A DNA stretch of 33,030 nt from Alphaproteobacteria bacterium. GTDB taxonomy: Bacteria > Pseudomonadota > Alphaproteobacteria > Micavibrionales > Micavibrionaceae. A program made the translations under genes and the position numbers. Positions 23,113 through 30,263 of the stretch are shown here, in pieces (the first letter of the stretch is position 1; the number at the start of each line of letters is the position of its first letter). Under the pieces are notes generated by a model that saw only the letters and a list, made by a program, of their open reading frames with translations, did no database searches and was not told the DNA's origin. The stretch lies in assembly GCA_025451095.1 (NCBI GenBank), contig JANWLB010000004.1, positions 1 to 33,030 on the forward strand, read 5' to 3'.

Positions 23113-23957
23113 GTGACCAGTATAGCGTCTGCCGCGATATTATCAATGAGGCGTGCACGGCCCAGCCGTACGGCCGCCAGAATTCGTAAAGGCCCGTGGC
23201 CCGGCGGACCCAGGGTCGCGGCATCGCGCACCTCGATATAGTCTGCGGAATCGAACCCGGCAGCCAGCACCTCCTGCCGGGCCCAGCTTTCGGCGGCAGC
23301 TATGTCGCCTGTTTTGAGTTTTTCCGCCGTGGCAAAAAGTATCTTATTGAGCCGGGCGGCGATTTTATATTGCTCGGGGCTCAGGTAAGCGTTGCGCGAG
23401 GACAGGGCCAGCCCGTTTTCATCGCGCAGGGTCGGCACGCCGATAATGTCGACCGGAATGTCGAGATCCGCCTTCATATGCCTGATTACCTGCAGCTGCT
23501 GCCAGTCTTTTTCCCCGAACAGGGCGACATCCGGCAAAGCCTGCAACAGCAGCTTCGCCACCACCGTGGCCACACCGTCAAAATGACCGGGGCGCACCGC
23601 GCCGCACAAACCGGAGCTCACCCCCGCCACGCTTATTTTCGTGGCAAAGCCTTCCGGGTACATTTCCCCGGCGGGTGGATGATACACGGCCTGCGCCCCG
23701 GCCGGGGTGAGCGCGGCCAGGTCAGCCTCCCATGTGCGCGGATAGGCGGCGAAATCCTCATTCGGGCCGAACTGCGTGGGATTGACGAAAATGCTGACGA
23801 TGCAAACCTCGGCGCGGGCCAGCGCCTGCCGCACCAGCTCCATATGGCCCTGATGCAAGGCCCCCATGGTCGGAACCAGCGCGATGCGCCGTCCCTCGCG
23901 GCGCGTAGCTGCGGTGAAAGCGCGCAGCTCCCCTCTTGTTTTCAGGATTACGGGCAC
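23109..23957 (-). CDS. panC: Pantoate-beta-alanine ligase PanC
   Basis: PanC joins pantoate and beta-alanine with ATP to make pantothenate, the precursor of coenzyme A. The 282 residues match the usual length. The nucleotidyltransferase HxGH motif is HQGH (35-38) in PTMGALHQGHMELV. Also present are FVNPTQFGPNEDFAAYPR, the pantoate-binding region around LCGAVRPGHFDGVATVV, FGEKDWQQL and the LSSRNAYLS lid motif. The start is GTG at 23957 and overlaps the end of the upstream HAD/YunG gene by 10 bases. panB is not adjacent. The downstream neighbour SCP2 overlaps by 4 bases. Confidence 0.97.
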   Translation of the reverse strand: MPVILKTRGELRAFTAATRREGRRIALVPTMGALHQGHMELVRQALARAEVCIVSIFVNPTQFGPNEDFAAYPRTWEADLAALTPAGAQAVYHPPAGEMYPEGFATKISVAGVSSGLCGAVRPGHFDGVATVVAKLLLQALPDVALFGEKDWQQLQVIRHMKADLDIPVDIIGVPTLRDENGLALSSRNAYLSPEQYKIAARLNKILFATAEKLKTGDIAAAESWARQEVLAAGFDSADYIEVRDAATLGPPGHGPLRILAAVRLGRARLIDNIAADAILVT

Positions 23958-25054
23958 AACCGGCTTTTCAGGAGCTCATACCGCACGGCGGTCTTGGTGA
24001 AGGACAACACATAATCCCGCGTGGTGGGAAACTCTTTCTTTTTAGGCTGGCCCGGCGCTATCACCGTGCCGGCAGGAAACTGCTCGCGCGTAAAATCCAG
24101 CTCTTCGCCATTGTCGAGCTTGTTGAAGTAATGGGAAATCTTCCGGCCGTCGGGAAGCGCTGCCTCTGCCCAGACCACCTCGCCACCCAGCTCATCCTGC
24201 ACGGCGCAGGCCGTCACCGCGCACTGGCCCCAGGCCGGGTTCCGCTCTGTCCAGCCATCGGGATCGCCTGTGGTCGCAATTGACCAGTGGCGGCGGATTT
24301 TCTCCTTCAGCTGCGCAGTCTGTTCCGGAGTTACGTTCATTTTTTTCTCCTTGTCTTGAATAGTGTTAAGAGCGGACATCAGGTCCGGCACTGTGATCGT
24401 ATCAGCCGGGATATCGCCTTTTTTCTCCAGCTCCCACGTATGGGACTGAAGCAGAATCGTATGCAGACCCGCCTCACGCGCGGGAATGATGTCGGATGAT
24501 ACGCTGTCGCCCAGACTGAACGACGCGGCGGGATCGATATCATGATCAATGATCAGGTCGTCAAAAACCCCCCACGTCTTCTCCGACACAATATGGGTGA
24601 CATCGATCAGGCCGATATAGTCGAATTCCTGCAGACGCTTCTCCTGCACCCACTCCTCGCCCTTGGTCAGGATGATCAGCTTATAGCCCGCGTCTTTCAG
24701 CGCCTTCAGAACATCGCCGACGCCGGGCATAAGCGCGGCCTTGCGCTCGAAAACGCCATTGGCCAGCGCCGTCGCCTGTTCGACATCGGCCTGCGCCACC
24801 TCCGGCAGGAAAAAACGCAGCGTGGCCTCGAAACTCGCCGGAAGGCGCGCGGCTGTATAAAGATATTTCTGGCCCGTGGCAGGGTTTATTTTGTTTATAT
24901 AGGCGGCGGAGAATTCCTTGCTGCGTGTCCGGGCTTCGTTCCTGTCAATGCCGCGGCTTTGCAGCAGGTCGAGAAAGCGCTCCCGCGCCTCATCATAGAG
25001 CACCTGCAGCTGCCAGAGCGTATTGTCCGCATCCAGAATAACGGCTTTTTGCAA
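23948..25054 (-). CDS. HAD-family hydrolase fused to a YunG-like domain
   Basis: This 368-residue protein has two parts. Residues 1-230 are a HAD-superfamily phosphatase: motif I DADNT (8-12, nucleophile Asp8 and acid Asp10), a helical cap, motif II IILTKGEE, a motif III lysine in SEKTWG and motif IV LGDSVSSDI. Residues 239-368 resemble the YunG family of unknown function (HWSIATT..., NPAWGQCAVTACAVQDELGGE, ELDFTREQF). The join is unusual: residue 239 is a Met preceded by a perfect AAGGAG with 6-base spacing, so the second part may also be made alone as 130 residues. The start is TTG at 25054 behind a near-consensus promoter. The substrate is unknown. Confidence 0.8.
   Translation of the reverse strand: MQKAVILDADNTLWQLQVLYDEARERFLDLLQSRGIDRNEARTRSKEFSAAYINKINPATGQKYLYTAARLPASFEATLRFFLPEVAQADVEQATALANGVFERKAALMPGVGDVLKALKDAGYKLIILTKGEEWVQEKRLQEFDYIGLIDVTHIVSEKTWGVFDDLIIDHDIDPAASFSLGDSVSSDIIPAREAGLHTILLQSHTWELEKKGDIPADTITVPDLMSALNTIQDKEKKMNVTPEQTAQLKEKIRRHWSIATTGDPDGWTERNPAWGQCAVTACAVQDELGGEVVWAEAALPDGRKISHYFNKLDNGEELDFTREQFPAGTVIAPGQPKKKEFPTTRDYVLSFTKTAVRYELLKSRLCP
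24338..24352 (-). promoter_or_regulatory. Internal Shine-Dalgarno and ATG within the HAD-YunG gene
   Basis: Reading on the minus strand, AAGGAG (24347-24352), six bases of spacer, then ATG (24338-24340) in the same frame as the long gene. This is one of the best ribosome binding sites in the window and falls exactly at the boundary between the HAD and YunG-like domains. Confidence 0.65.
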
Positions 25055-25083
25055 AGTGTTTCCCCGCTGTGATCAATGCGGGA

Positions 25084-25112
25084 ACATTAGGAAAAATGCC
25101 GGAATTTGTCAA
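25084..25112 (-). promoter_or_regulatory. Near-consensus promoter of the HAD-YunG/panC/SCP2 operon
   Basis: On the minus strand TTGACA (25107-25112), 17 bases, TAATGT (25084-25089). It begins right after the GNAT stop codon, so this operon is separable from the acyl-CoA dehydrogenase-GNAT transcript. Confidence 0.7.
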
Positions 25113-25643
25113 TTACGGCGAAGGCGGCGCATGGGGCAACAGCGGTCGCGCATACCACATCTCATCTTCCCGGCTGCCATCCGGCCAGGACACGTCCTTC
25201 TGCGTATGGGTATAGATAAATCCCGCTTTCTGGTTCGCGCGGCGGGAGGCCTCATTGCTGGCCCGGTGCGAAATGACGATTTTTTTGAAAGTGCCGTTGG
25301 CCGCCGCCCATTCGATCGAGTCATTGAACAGACGCTCTGACAATCCGCGGCCCTGAAAACCGGGATCGATATAGAGCATGCCCAGAAAGGCGGTTTCGCC
25401 CGCCGGGTCGTCCCGCCAGCGAAACACGGCCATCATGCCTGCCAGTTGCGTTCCGCTGAACATGCCAATGACGGCGTGATCCTTATCCGGCGTGGCAAGA
25501 TCGCGCCAGCGCTGATCTTCATACGCCGCTTCGCGCGCATAGCTTGATGAAAAAACGCCCGGGTTTTCCTTGAGCATCTTCAGGCGCAGATCGCGCACCT
25601 GATCGCTGTCAGCAACATTCGTAAGGCGGGAGACAATCTCCAT
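25113..25643 (-). CDS. GNAT-family N-acetyltransferase
   Basis: This 176-residue protein is a single GNAT domain that should transfer an acetyl group from acetyl-CoA to an amine. The acetyl-CoA-binding motif A is clear: FLGMLYIDPGFQGRGLSERL (about 87-105), with the GFQGRG pyrophosphate loop. The strand before it (AGMMAVFRW) and the later RRANQKAGFIYTHTQ segment, where the second half of the domain ends, also fit. It starts 5 bases after the acyl-CoA dehydrogenase stop and is co-transcribed with it. The acceptor substrate cannot be predicted. Confidence 0.9.
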   Translation of the reverse strand: MEIVSRLTNVADSDQVRDLRLKMLKENPGVFSSSYAREAAYEDQRWRDLATPDKDHAVIGMFSGTQLAGMMAVFRWRDDPAGETAFLGMLYIDPGFQGRGLSERLFNDSIEWAAANGTFKKIVISHRASNEASRRANQKAGFIYTHTQKDVSWPDGSREDEMWYARPLLPHAPPSP

Positions 25644-25648
25644 GGTGT

Positions 25649-27436
25649 TTAGAAAGCTGCTGCCTCCAGCGCCATCAGCGTTTCGCCGCCAGCCATAATG
25701 GCTTTGGCGCGGGCATCGACGTCAGGCAGCATTTTCTGGAAGAAAAAGCGCGCGGTCTTGATCTTGCTGTCATAAAATTCCGCTTTCGCGCCGCCTCCGG
25801 CGCCTGCCAGCGCGGCCTTGACCATGCGGCCCCACATATAACCCATGGCCACGAGGGCAAACAGACGCAGGTAATCGGACGAAGCGGCGCCCGCCTCATT
25901 CGGGTCTTTCAGGCCCTTTTGCGCGATGATGGCCGTGACCTGTTGCAGCTTGGCAAATGACTTTGCCAGCGGGAAGATAAATTCCTGCATCTGCGGATCG
26001 GCCTGATTTTCTTCGATGAACTGCGATACCGGGTGGAAGAACCGGCGCAGCAGGCGGCCGTAATGCTGCGGCATTTTTCGCCCGACCAGATCCAGCGCCT
26101 GAATGCCGTTGGTCCCTTCGTAAATCATGGCGATGCGGGCATCACGGGCATATTGTTCGACTCCGTGTTCCCAGATATAGCCGTGACCGCCGTAAATCTG
26201 AATCGCCAGATTGGCGACTTCAAAACCCATATCGGTCTGGTAAGCCTTGATCACCGGCGTCAGCAGCGCGACGAGATCGTCCGCTTCCTCCCGCACGGCG
26301 GGATCGGGGTGCTTGTGCGAAATGTCGAGATTCATGCCGACCCAGTAAGACAGGGCCCGCGCGCCTTCGCAGAAAGCCTTGCAGGTCAGCAGCATGCGCC
26401 GCACGTCGGGATGTACGATAATCGGATCGGCCGCCTTTTCCGGGGCCTTGGCACCGTCGAGCGCCCGCATCTGCAGGCGTTCCTTGGCATAGAGAAGGCC
26501 GTTCTGCCAGGCCACTTCGGCAATGCCGAGACCCTGCATGGCCACGCCGAGGCGGGCCGCGTTCATCATCGTGAACATGGCGCGCAAGCCCTTGTGCGGC
26601 TCGCCCACCAGCCAGCCTTTGGCTTCGTCGAGATTCATGACGCAGGTAGCCGAACCCTTGATCCCCATCTTATGCTCGATGGAGCCGCAGGCGATGCCGT
26701 TGCGCGGACCGGCGCTGCCATCATCCTTGGGCAGGAATTTGGGCACCACAAACAGGGAGATGCCTTTTACGCCTTCCGGCGCGTCAGGCAGCTTGGCCAG
26801 CACCAGGTGAATGATATTGCCGGTCAGGTCATGTTCGCCGGCGGAGATGAAAATCTTTGTGCCCGTGATCATGTAGGAGCCATCATCCTGCGGGATTGCC
26901 TTTGCCTTGATCAGGCCGAGATCTGTGCCGCAGTGAGGTTCGGTCAGGCACATGGTGCCGGACCACTCGCCGCTGACCAGCTTGGGCAGATAGATGTTTT
27001 TCTGCTCTTCTGTTCCGAACTGGTGCAATGCTTCGTAGGCGCCCTGCGAAAGGCCGGGATACATGCCGAACGACATGTTCGCGGCGCAGATCATTTCCTG
27101 CATCACTGTGTTGACCAGCATCGGCATGCCCATCCCGCCATAGGCGGAATCGGAGGCCAGGCCGCACCAGCCGCCTTCGGCGAAAGTCTTGTAGGCTTCC
27201 TTAAATCCTTTCGGCGTGCGCACGACACCGTTTTCCAGCACGCAGCCTTCCTTGTCGCCGCTCTGGTTCAAAGGAAACAGAACCTCCTGACAGATTTTTG
27301 CCCCCTCTTCCAGAATCTGATTGACCAGATCCGGCGTGGCTTCAGCATAGCCCGGCAGGGATGTGAGACTCTCGGCCTTCAGGATTTCATCAAGGACGAA
27401 GCGGATATTTTCGAGGGGTGCTTTGTATACGGGCAT
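25649..27436 (-). CDS. Acyl-CoA dehydrogenase with C-terminal extension domain
   Basis: This FAD enzyme would oxidise an acyl-CoA to the 2,3-enoyl-CoA. The 595 residues exceed the roughly 380 of short-chain members. The order is an N-terminal helical domain, the middle beta domain with MCLTEPHCGTDLG (162-174) and ITGTKIFISAG (190-200), then the C-terminal helical domain with IYGGHGYI (414-421) and the catalytic-base region IYEGTNGIQ (438-446, Glu440). The final 130 residues form the extra C-terminal domain found in the long bacterial subgroup that includes DmdC. That subgroup covers 3-methylmercaptopropionyl-CoA dehydrogenases as well as general ones, so the substrate is open. The GNAT gene follows after 5 bases. 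Confidence 0.93.
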   Translation of the reverse strand: MPVYKAPLENIRFVLDEILKAESLTSLPGYAEATPDLVNQILEEGAKICQEVLFPLNQSGDKEGCVLENGVVRTPKGFKEAYKTFAEGGWCGLASDSAYGGMGMPMLVNTVMQEMICAANMSFGMYPGLSQGAYEALHQFGTEEQKNIYLPKLVSGEWSGTMCLTEPHCGTDLGLIKAKAIPQDDGSYMITGTKIFISAGEHDLTGNIIHLVLAKLPDAPEGVKGISLFVVPKFLPKDDGSAGPRNGIACGSIEHKMGIKGSATCVMNLDEAKGWLVGEPHKGLRAMFTMMNAARLGVAMQGLGIAEVAWQNGLLYAKERLQMRALDGAKAPEKAADPIIVHPDVRRMLLTCKAFCEGARALSYWVGMNLDISHKHPDPAVREEADDLVALLTPVIKAYQTDMGFEVANLAIQIYGGHGYIWEHGVEQYARDARIAMIYEGTNGIQALDLVGRKMPQHYGRLLRRFFHPVSQFIEENQADPQMQEFIFPLAKSFAKLQQVTAIIAQKGLKDPNEAGAASSDYLRLFALVAMGYMWGRMVKAALAGAGGGAKAEFYDSKIKTARFFFQKMLPDVDARAKAIMAGGETLMALEAAAF

Positions 27437-27523
27437 GGCTGTTTTTCTCTGGCTTTAGTAATCGACAACGAACAATATACGGCATAGTGTGTTAACAAAT
27501 AGCCCCTGACATTTGCGATAATT

Positions 27524-28168
27524 ATGAAGGCGATTACAATTCAGCAAATAAAGGCCGCGCGGGCCCTGATGAACTGGAGCCAGACCGATCTCGGCGAACG
27601 GTCGGGCCTTTCACAGACCGCTATCGCGAATATCGAAAATGGAAAGCACCGCGCCTCGGAAAACACGCTGCAATCTTTTTTGCAGGCTTTCGACAAGGCC
27701 GGGGTCGAATTTATCGAGGGCGGCGTCCGCCTGAAGCCCGACAGCATTGAGATCCTGGAAGGCGACGACTGCGCCAGCCGCATGCCCGACATTATTTTTG
27801 AATCCATGCTGCGCCATGATCTGGATGAATATCTGGTCAACGGTGTCGATTTCGGCCTGATTGATCAAGCCACCCACGACAGCATCAAACGGCAGGTCAG
27901 CCGTCTGCAGCAGTCCGGACGCAAGCAGCGCATTCTGGTTGAGGAGGGTACGCCGCGGGAAAAAATCATCGGCCCACTGGAATGGCATCGCTCCCTGCCG
28001 TCGGATATTTTCTCGGCGGCCACGCCGTCCTTCATTTACAATGACTGCTTTGCCATCATGCTTCTGGAGAAAAAGCAGGTTATTATTATCCGCAACACCA
28101 GCCTGGCCGATTTCCAGCGCCGCCAGTTCGACTGGCTCTGGGAACGCGCCGCGCCCTTTTCACAGTAA
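27524..28168 (+). CDS. XRE-type HTH regulator with C-terminal domain
   Basis: This 214-residue protein has a Cro/C1-type helix-turn-helix at residues 5-60 (IKAARALMNWSQTDLGERSGLSQTAIANIENGKHRASENTL), followed by an unrecognised domain of about 145 residues with FIYNDCFAIMLLEKKQVIIIRN near the end. That segment could bind a ligand or mediate dimers. The gene is 29 bases upstream of gcvH on the same strand and is divergent from the acyl-CoA dehydrogenase, sharing an 87-base intergenic region. Either could be its target. No clear operator was picked out except the small palindrome TGTTAACA in that region. Confidence 0.85.
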   Translation: MKAITIQQIKAARALMNWSQTDLGERSGLSQTAIANIENGKHRASENTLQSFLQAFDKAGVEFIEGGVRLKPDSIEILEGDDCASRMPDIIFESMLRHDLDEYLVNGVDFGLIDQATHDSIKRQVSRLQQSGRKQRILVEEGTPREKIIGPLEWHRSLPSDIFSAATPSFIYNDCFAIMLLEKKQVIIIRNTSLADFQRRQFDWLWERAAPFSQ

Positions 28169-28197
28169 CCACAGCCACAGAAAAACCGGAGAAAACC

Positions 28198-28578
28198 ATG
28201 GCCGACAGTCTGAAATTCACCAGTGAACATGAATGGGTGCGGCTGGAAAATGGCAATGTGGCCGTCATCGGCATTACCGAATTCGCGCAGGACGCGCTGG
28301 GGGACCTTGTCTATGTCGAGCTGCCCGCTATCGGCCGCCGCGTGGGCAAGGGCGAGGACTTCGCCGTTGTCGAATCAGTCAAGACCGCCGCTGAAATATA
28401 CACGCCCGTCGCCGGCGAAATTGTCGCGATCAACGATAATCTGTCCGCCGATCCCGAGCTGATCAAGAAATCGGTCGAGGAAGGCTGGATTGCCAAGATC
28501 AGAATGACGGATCCTTCAGAGCTTGCCGCGCTTATGGACCGCAAGGCCTACGATGAATTTCTGAAAAACCAGAAATAA
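28198..28578 (+). CDS. gcvH: Glycine cleavage system H protein
   Basis: GcvH carries the aminomethyl group on a lipoyl arm between the P and T proteins of the glycine cleavage system. The 126 residues and the fold are typical. The lipoyl attachment site is Lys62 in VVESVKTAAEIYTP, preceded by GDLVYVELPAIGRRVGKGEDF and followed by SPxAGEIVAIN-like and LIKKSVEEGWIAKI segments. It has GGAG upstream of the ATG. No gcvT or gcvP is present in the window. It sits after the HTH regulator, an arrangement that could mean the H protein is regulated separately or has an additional lipoyl-transfer role, but that is inference. Confidence 0.97.
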   Translation: MADSLKFTSEHEWVRLENGNVAVIGITEFAQDALGDLVYVELPAIGRRVGKGEDFAVVESVKTAAEIYTPVAGEIVAINDNLSADPELIKKSVEEGWIAKIRMTDPSELAALMDRKAYDEFLKNQK

Positions 28579-28585
28579 AAAAACC

Positions 28586-28750
28586 TCAGGCTGCTTTTTT
28601 AAACAGAGCCTCGACAGGAGGCCGGGCTTTCTTCGTGAACTCCTTCACGACGCCCGTCAACTCCGGCGTTTCGACCACCGGCTCAGAGCGCACCGGCACG
28701 GTAAAAACCAGGCACATGGCGCCGCCGCCTACGGTTGATGCGAAAAACAT
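28586..28750 (-). CDS. 54-residue small protein of unknown function
   Basis: This is a short frame with good support: an ATG at 28750, GGAGAG ending 7 bases before it, 54 codons and a TGA at 28586-28588. The product begins MFFASTVGGGAMCLVFTVPV, a short hydrophobic N-terminal stretch, and continues with a polar, Lys/Glu-rich C-terminal half (GVVKEFTKKARPP...LFKKAA). That suggests a membrane-anchored or exported peptide. It converges with gcvH, 7 bases apart. Upstream lies a 10-bp inverted repeat and a 14-bp palindrome. No family recognised. Confidence 0.55.
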   Translation of the reverse strand: MFFASTVGGGAMCLVFTVPVRSEPVVETPELTGVVKEFTKKARPPVEALFKKAA

Positions 28751-28767
28751 GTGGAACCTCTCCCAGT

Positions 28768-28833
28768 ACGTTTTGTTCTTTGATACTCCCTGTGTAAGCC
28801 AGAGTCCTTAACAAAACGTTTACCGGCCGGTAA
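28768..28833. repeat. Inverted repeat and 14-bp palindrome upstream of the small ORF
   Basis: ACGTTTTGTT (28768-28777) and AACAAAACGT (28810-28819) are perfect 10-bp complements 32 bases apart. They are followed immediately by the palindrome TTACCGGCCGGTAA (28820-28833). The first pair would fold in the leader of the small ORF. The palindrome looks like a dimeric protein site. Confidence 0.65.
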
Positions 28834-28851
28834 TAATTCCTGCGTATGCAC

Positions 28852-28890
28852 ACAAAGAGAAACCCCGCCCCTGGGTTTCCAGGAGCGGGG
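28852..28890 (-). terminator. Terminator hairpin of csp
   Basis: CCCCGC-x-CCTGG (28863-28874) pairs with CCAGG-x-GCGGGG (28879-28890) with one internal mismatch. On the minus strand it is followed by GGTTTCTCTTTG, a broken T run. It lies about 20 bases after the csp stop. Confidence 0.55.
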
Positions 28891-28893
28891 CTG

Positions 28894-28913
28894 AATTCAG
28901 AAATTTCTGAATT
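28894..28913. repeat. 20-bp perfect palindrome at the csp stop codon
   Basis: AATTCAGAAATTTCTGAATT is its own complement over 20 bases and overlaps the csp stop codon. As a palindrome without loop it would act on DNA or as a dimeric protein site rather than as a stable RNA hairpin. Confidence 0.7.
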
Positions 28914-29124
28914 ATTCCTCGAGAACTTTCAGGTTAGCGGCGGCTGTGCGGCCGCGATTTTCCTGAAGTTCAAACTCCAACTTCTGGCCTTCGTTGAGAC
29001 CGCGCAGGCCTGCACGCTCAACGGCGCTGATATGAACGAAAACGTCTTTACCGCCTTCATCAGGAACGATAAAGCCGAAACCTTTTTGGCTGTTAAACCA
29101 TTTTACTGTGCCGCGCTGGGCCAT
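28912..29124 (-). CDS. Cold-shock protein, CspA family
   Basis: This 70-residue single cold-shock domain is a small RNA-binding beta barrel that melts mRNA structure at low temperature or in stationary phase. Both RNA-binding motifs are present: KGFGFI (14-19) and DVFVHIS (27-33). The opening [15 protein letters not shown] is standard. TAAGGAG lies 10 bases upstream of the ATG. The mRNA leader continues into a gene-free stretch of 225 bases, long enough for a regulated cold-shock leader, though I see no clear promoter. The stop overlaps a 20-bp palindrome and is followed by a terminator hairpin. Individual csp genes cannot be told apart by sequence. Confidence 0.96.
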   Translation of the reverse strand: MAQRGTVKWFNSQKGFGFIVPDEGGKDVFVHISAVERAGLRGLNEGQKLEFELQENRGRTAAANLKVLEE

Positions 29125-29349
29125 AGTCAGACTCCTTAGTCAGATTTGTATTAAAACAACCGGCCTAAACAGCAGCCGAAACGGGGCTATCCTAGGGGAA
29201 AAGCGGAGAAAGGAAAAGAGGAAAAATTTGCCTCGAGAGACCCATAGACCCCCCTCGGAAACCCTCTGAAAACAGCGGAATCCCGCCCTTTACCGCGTTG
29301 ATTCCGAAAATCCCCTTGCTTCCAGTAGCGACTCTGGCAAACAAGAGCG

Positions 29350-30261
29350 ATGGCTCTGGAAACTTCAGGAAATATTCTGGCTGACCGCCGCCTTGATATG
29401 GCCCGGCAACTGGCGGCGCGCGGCGCACATGAAGAAGCCGCCGATCTTCTGGCCCAGGCAGCCGAACTGACCCCCGGCTGGCCCCTGCCCCTTTTTCGTC
29501 GCGGCGAAGCGCTGATGGCGGCAGGCCAGGTGGCGGACGCTGCCGAATCCTTTCGTCTCTATCTGGCGCTTGATCCGGCCGACCGGCTGGGCGCGACCCT
29601 GAAGCTGGCTTTGCTGGACGCCGCTCCGCCGCCCCCGCTGCCGCCACCCGCCTATGTGCGCGGCCTTTTCGACGAATACGCGTCGCGCTTTGAAGACGCC
29701 TTGCTGCAAAAACTCTCTTACGCCATACCGCGCCTTTTGCGGCAGGCCGTCGATCAGGCCCGCCCGCCGTCTGGAAAGACAGACCGGATACTTGATCTGG
29801 GCTGCGGCACCGGCCTTGGCGGAGAGGCCTTCGCCGACCGCGCGGCGCGTCTGGACGGTATCGACCTTTCGCCTGCCATGCTGGCGCAGGCGGCGCGCAA
29901 AAACATATATGAAAGGCTGTTGGAAGGCGACCTTCTCCCGGCCCTGCAGGCGCTGGACGGTCCGTACGATGTGATCCTCGCCGCCGATGTACTGGTTTAT
30001 TTCGGGGCACTTGAGACGCTGTTCAGCGCCGTGCCGCGCCTCCTGGCGCCGCACGGTGTATTCGGATTTTCCGTGCAAAAAGCGGACGAAGCCGGCTGGC
30101 GGCTGGGTGCGGATTGCCGCTACGCGCACAGCGCGGCTTATATCGAAAAATGCGCGCAAGGGGCGGGACTGCGCGTCACGGTGATGGAAGATGCGGTTTT
30201 ACGCCAGGATGCGGCTGCATCCGTGCACGGGCTTATTTTTGTGCTGGAAAAATCTTCTTAA
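29350..30261 (+). CDS. TPR-containing SAM-dependent methyltransferase
   Basis: This 303-residue cytoplasmic protein has TPR-like helical repeats in the first 85 residues (ARQLAARGAHEEAADLLAQAAELTPGWPLP...GEALMAAGQVADAAESFRLYLALDP). A Pro-rich hinge follows (93-100). Then comes a class I methyltransferase domain with motif I ILDLGCGTG (147-155), DGIDLSPAML and FDVILAADVLVY-type motif IV (YDVILAADVLVYFG). The acceptor is not predictable: the TPR part suggests a protein substrate or partner, but small-molecule methyltransferases also have this layout. It is encoded alone, convergent with the malonyl-CoA decarboxylase-like gene. SD is weak (AAGAG). Confidence 0.9.
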   Translation: MALETSGNILADRRLDMARQLAARGAHEEAADLLAQAAELTPGWPLPLFRRGEALMAAGQVADAAESFRLYLALDPADRLGATLKLALLDAAPPPPLPPPAYVRGLFDEYASRFEDALLQKLSYAIPRLLRQAVDQARPPSGKTDRILDLGCGTGLGGEAFADRAARLDGIDLSPAMLAQAARKNIYERLLEGDLLPALQALDGPYDVILAADVLVYFGALETLFSAVPRLLAPHGVFGFSVQKADEAGWRLGADCRYAHSAAYIEKCAQGAGLRVTVMEDAVLRQDAAASVHGLIFVLEKSS

Positions 30262-30263
30262 AA

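Noticed and set aside
26033-27487. 484-codon open frame on the plus strand opposite the acyl-CoA dehydrogenase
   Set aside because: His/Gln-rich composition typical of an antisense reading. The minus strand encodes a complete acyl-CoA dehydrogenase.
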